From: Sedimenticola sp.
GTDB lineage: Bacteria > Pseudomonadota > Gammaproteobacteria > Chromatiales > Chromatiaceae
Direction of reading: 5' to 3'
Assembly: GCA_011051655.1 (NCBI GenBank)
Contig: DRKS01000017.1
Span: forward strand, 1 to 63,348
Length of the DNA stretch: 63,348 bases
Of the stretch, positions 62,733-63,348 are shown one piece after another (position 1 is the stretch's first letter; each line of letters starts with the position of its first letter). The notes beneath the pieces are model-generated. The model was not told the origin of the DNA, searched no databases, and was given only the letters and a program-made list of their open reading frames with translations. A program made the position numbers and the translations under genes.

Positions 62733-63348
62733 TCAGGGCCTCAACCGGTAGCGCAGGACGGGTTCGCCGGGGTCCGGCAGCGGTGTGGCCGTGTCGGTGC
62801 CCTCCCGGGGCGCGGGAAGCAACACATTGGAAAGCGCGATATCCTGCTCCAGCATCTGCCTGCCGCCACGGACCTGGAGGACATAGTCGACGGCATCCGG
62901 CTCGACCGACGCCAGGTCGGCCTTCTCCACCGCATCCAGCTCCATCAGATAGCGTTTGACCCGGGCATAACCCCGGATATCCCTGACGCCGGTTATGCGC
63001 AAACGCAGCCGGTCCGTGCTGCTGTCCCCCGCCAACGGCGCAAAATGAGAAGCCAGCACATCCATACCGGCCTGGACGCCGGCCTCCACCGCCATCCCCA
63101 GGCTGTCGCCCTCGCTGTCCCAGATCAATTCATCGCCATCCAGATAGAGGGTCCAGCCGGCCCGCCACAGGTCAGGGCCGAACTGCACCAGCCGCCCGGT
63201 CATAATGGCATCCGGCCCGTAGCGCTCCGAAGCAAGCCGGATATTGTCGCCGAAACCACCCCAGACATCGCTGACCTGAAGGTTCGACTGGTCCTGTAGG
63301 TCCATCAGCGGAAACAGCATGGGCACGCCCCGTTCATCGGCCGCCGCC
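62733..63348 (-). CDS. DUF2066 family protein, 5' end beyond window
   Basis: The last 205 residues of an open frame that runs off the right edge. The first in-window codons read AADERGVPMLFPLMDLQDQS, typical of the central part of DUF2066 proteins (about 350 residues). It continues with VSDVWGGFGDNI and DAIMTGRLVQFGPDLW and ends PVLRYRLRP. Function unknown; members are usually exported. The ATG at 63326 is internal. Confidence 0.85.
   Translation of the reverse strand, partial: AAADERGVPMLFPLMDLQDQSNLQVSDVWGGFGDNIRLASERYGPDAIMTGRLVQFGPDLWRAGWTLYLDGDELIWDSEGDSLGMAVEAGVQAGMDVLASHFAPLAGDSSTDRLRLRITGVRDIRGYARVKRYLMELDAVEKADLASVEPDAVDYVLQVRGGRQMLEQDIALSNVLLPAPREGTDTATPLPDPGEPVLRYRLRP

Overview
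The window looks like chromosomal DNA of a GC-rich gammaproteobacterium. SecD/SecF/YajC with tgt and queA, the EF-P beta-lysylation set, Hda, FabA, SfsA, LapD/LapG and the fimT-pilVWXY1-pilE cluster together fit a free-living, biofilm-forming gammaproteobacterium, perhaps a Chromatiales-like lineage. The lineage is inferred from gene content only. No phage, transposase, rRNA or CRISPR array was seen.

Layout. 0-6.3 kb: a small unknown ORF with a structured leader, then the leftward queA-tgt-yajC-secD-secF run. 6.3-9.6 kb: tRNA-Leu(CAA), a class V aminotransferase overlapping a rhodanese-type sulfurtransferase, and psd behind a large inverted heptamer repeat. 9.6-16.8 kb: a leftward type IV pilus minor-pilin/PilY1 operon (fimT, pilV, pilW, pilX, pilY1, pilY2-like, pilE-like). 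16.8-19.5 kb: epmA, efp and divergent epmB, a complete EF-P modification set. 19.6-25.7 kb: signalling genes (PilZ-like protein, degenerate EAL, 5'-nucleotidase, GAF-GGDEF, HDOD). 25.8-27.6 kb: nrtR and nadA, with a promoter embedded in a double operator. 28.0-29.5 kb: a second diguanylate cyclase.

29.9-48 kb: an exopolysaccharide locus read almost entirely leftward from an outer-membrane beta-barrel through a short OPX exporter, a BY-kinase/Wzz, a PHP phosphatase, a VpsP-like protein, two O-antigen-polymerase-like proteins, a Wzx flippase, four GT4 glycosyltransferases, a sulfotransferase and a WecG/TagA transferase. Its distal part (about 29.9-42.8 kb) is clearly AT-richer than the flanks, which suggests horizontal acquisition. 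48.2-51.5 kb: a small exported Ala/Gly-rich protein, lapD and lapG. 51.7-63.3 kb: housekeeping genes (proS, fabA, cpdA, sfsA, acylphosphatase, TlpA-like, wrbA, hda, a CDP-alcohol phosphatidyltransferase, a DUF2066 protein cut by the window edge), plus an orphan PilB/GspE-type ATPase and a second PilZ-like protein.

How the genes fit together. Two intact diguanylate cyclases, a LapD-type receptor, two PilZ-like paralogues, a dead EAL protein and a possible MshEN-type ATPase sit around an EPS locus and a pilus operon, so the window reads as a c-di-GMP-controlled attachment and matrix region. Intergenic spaces are rich in small palindromic repeats, including a MITE-like family with three copies here.
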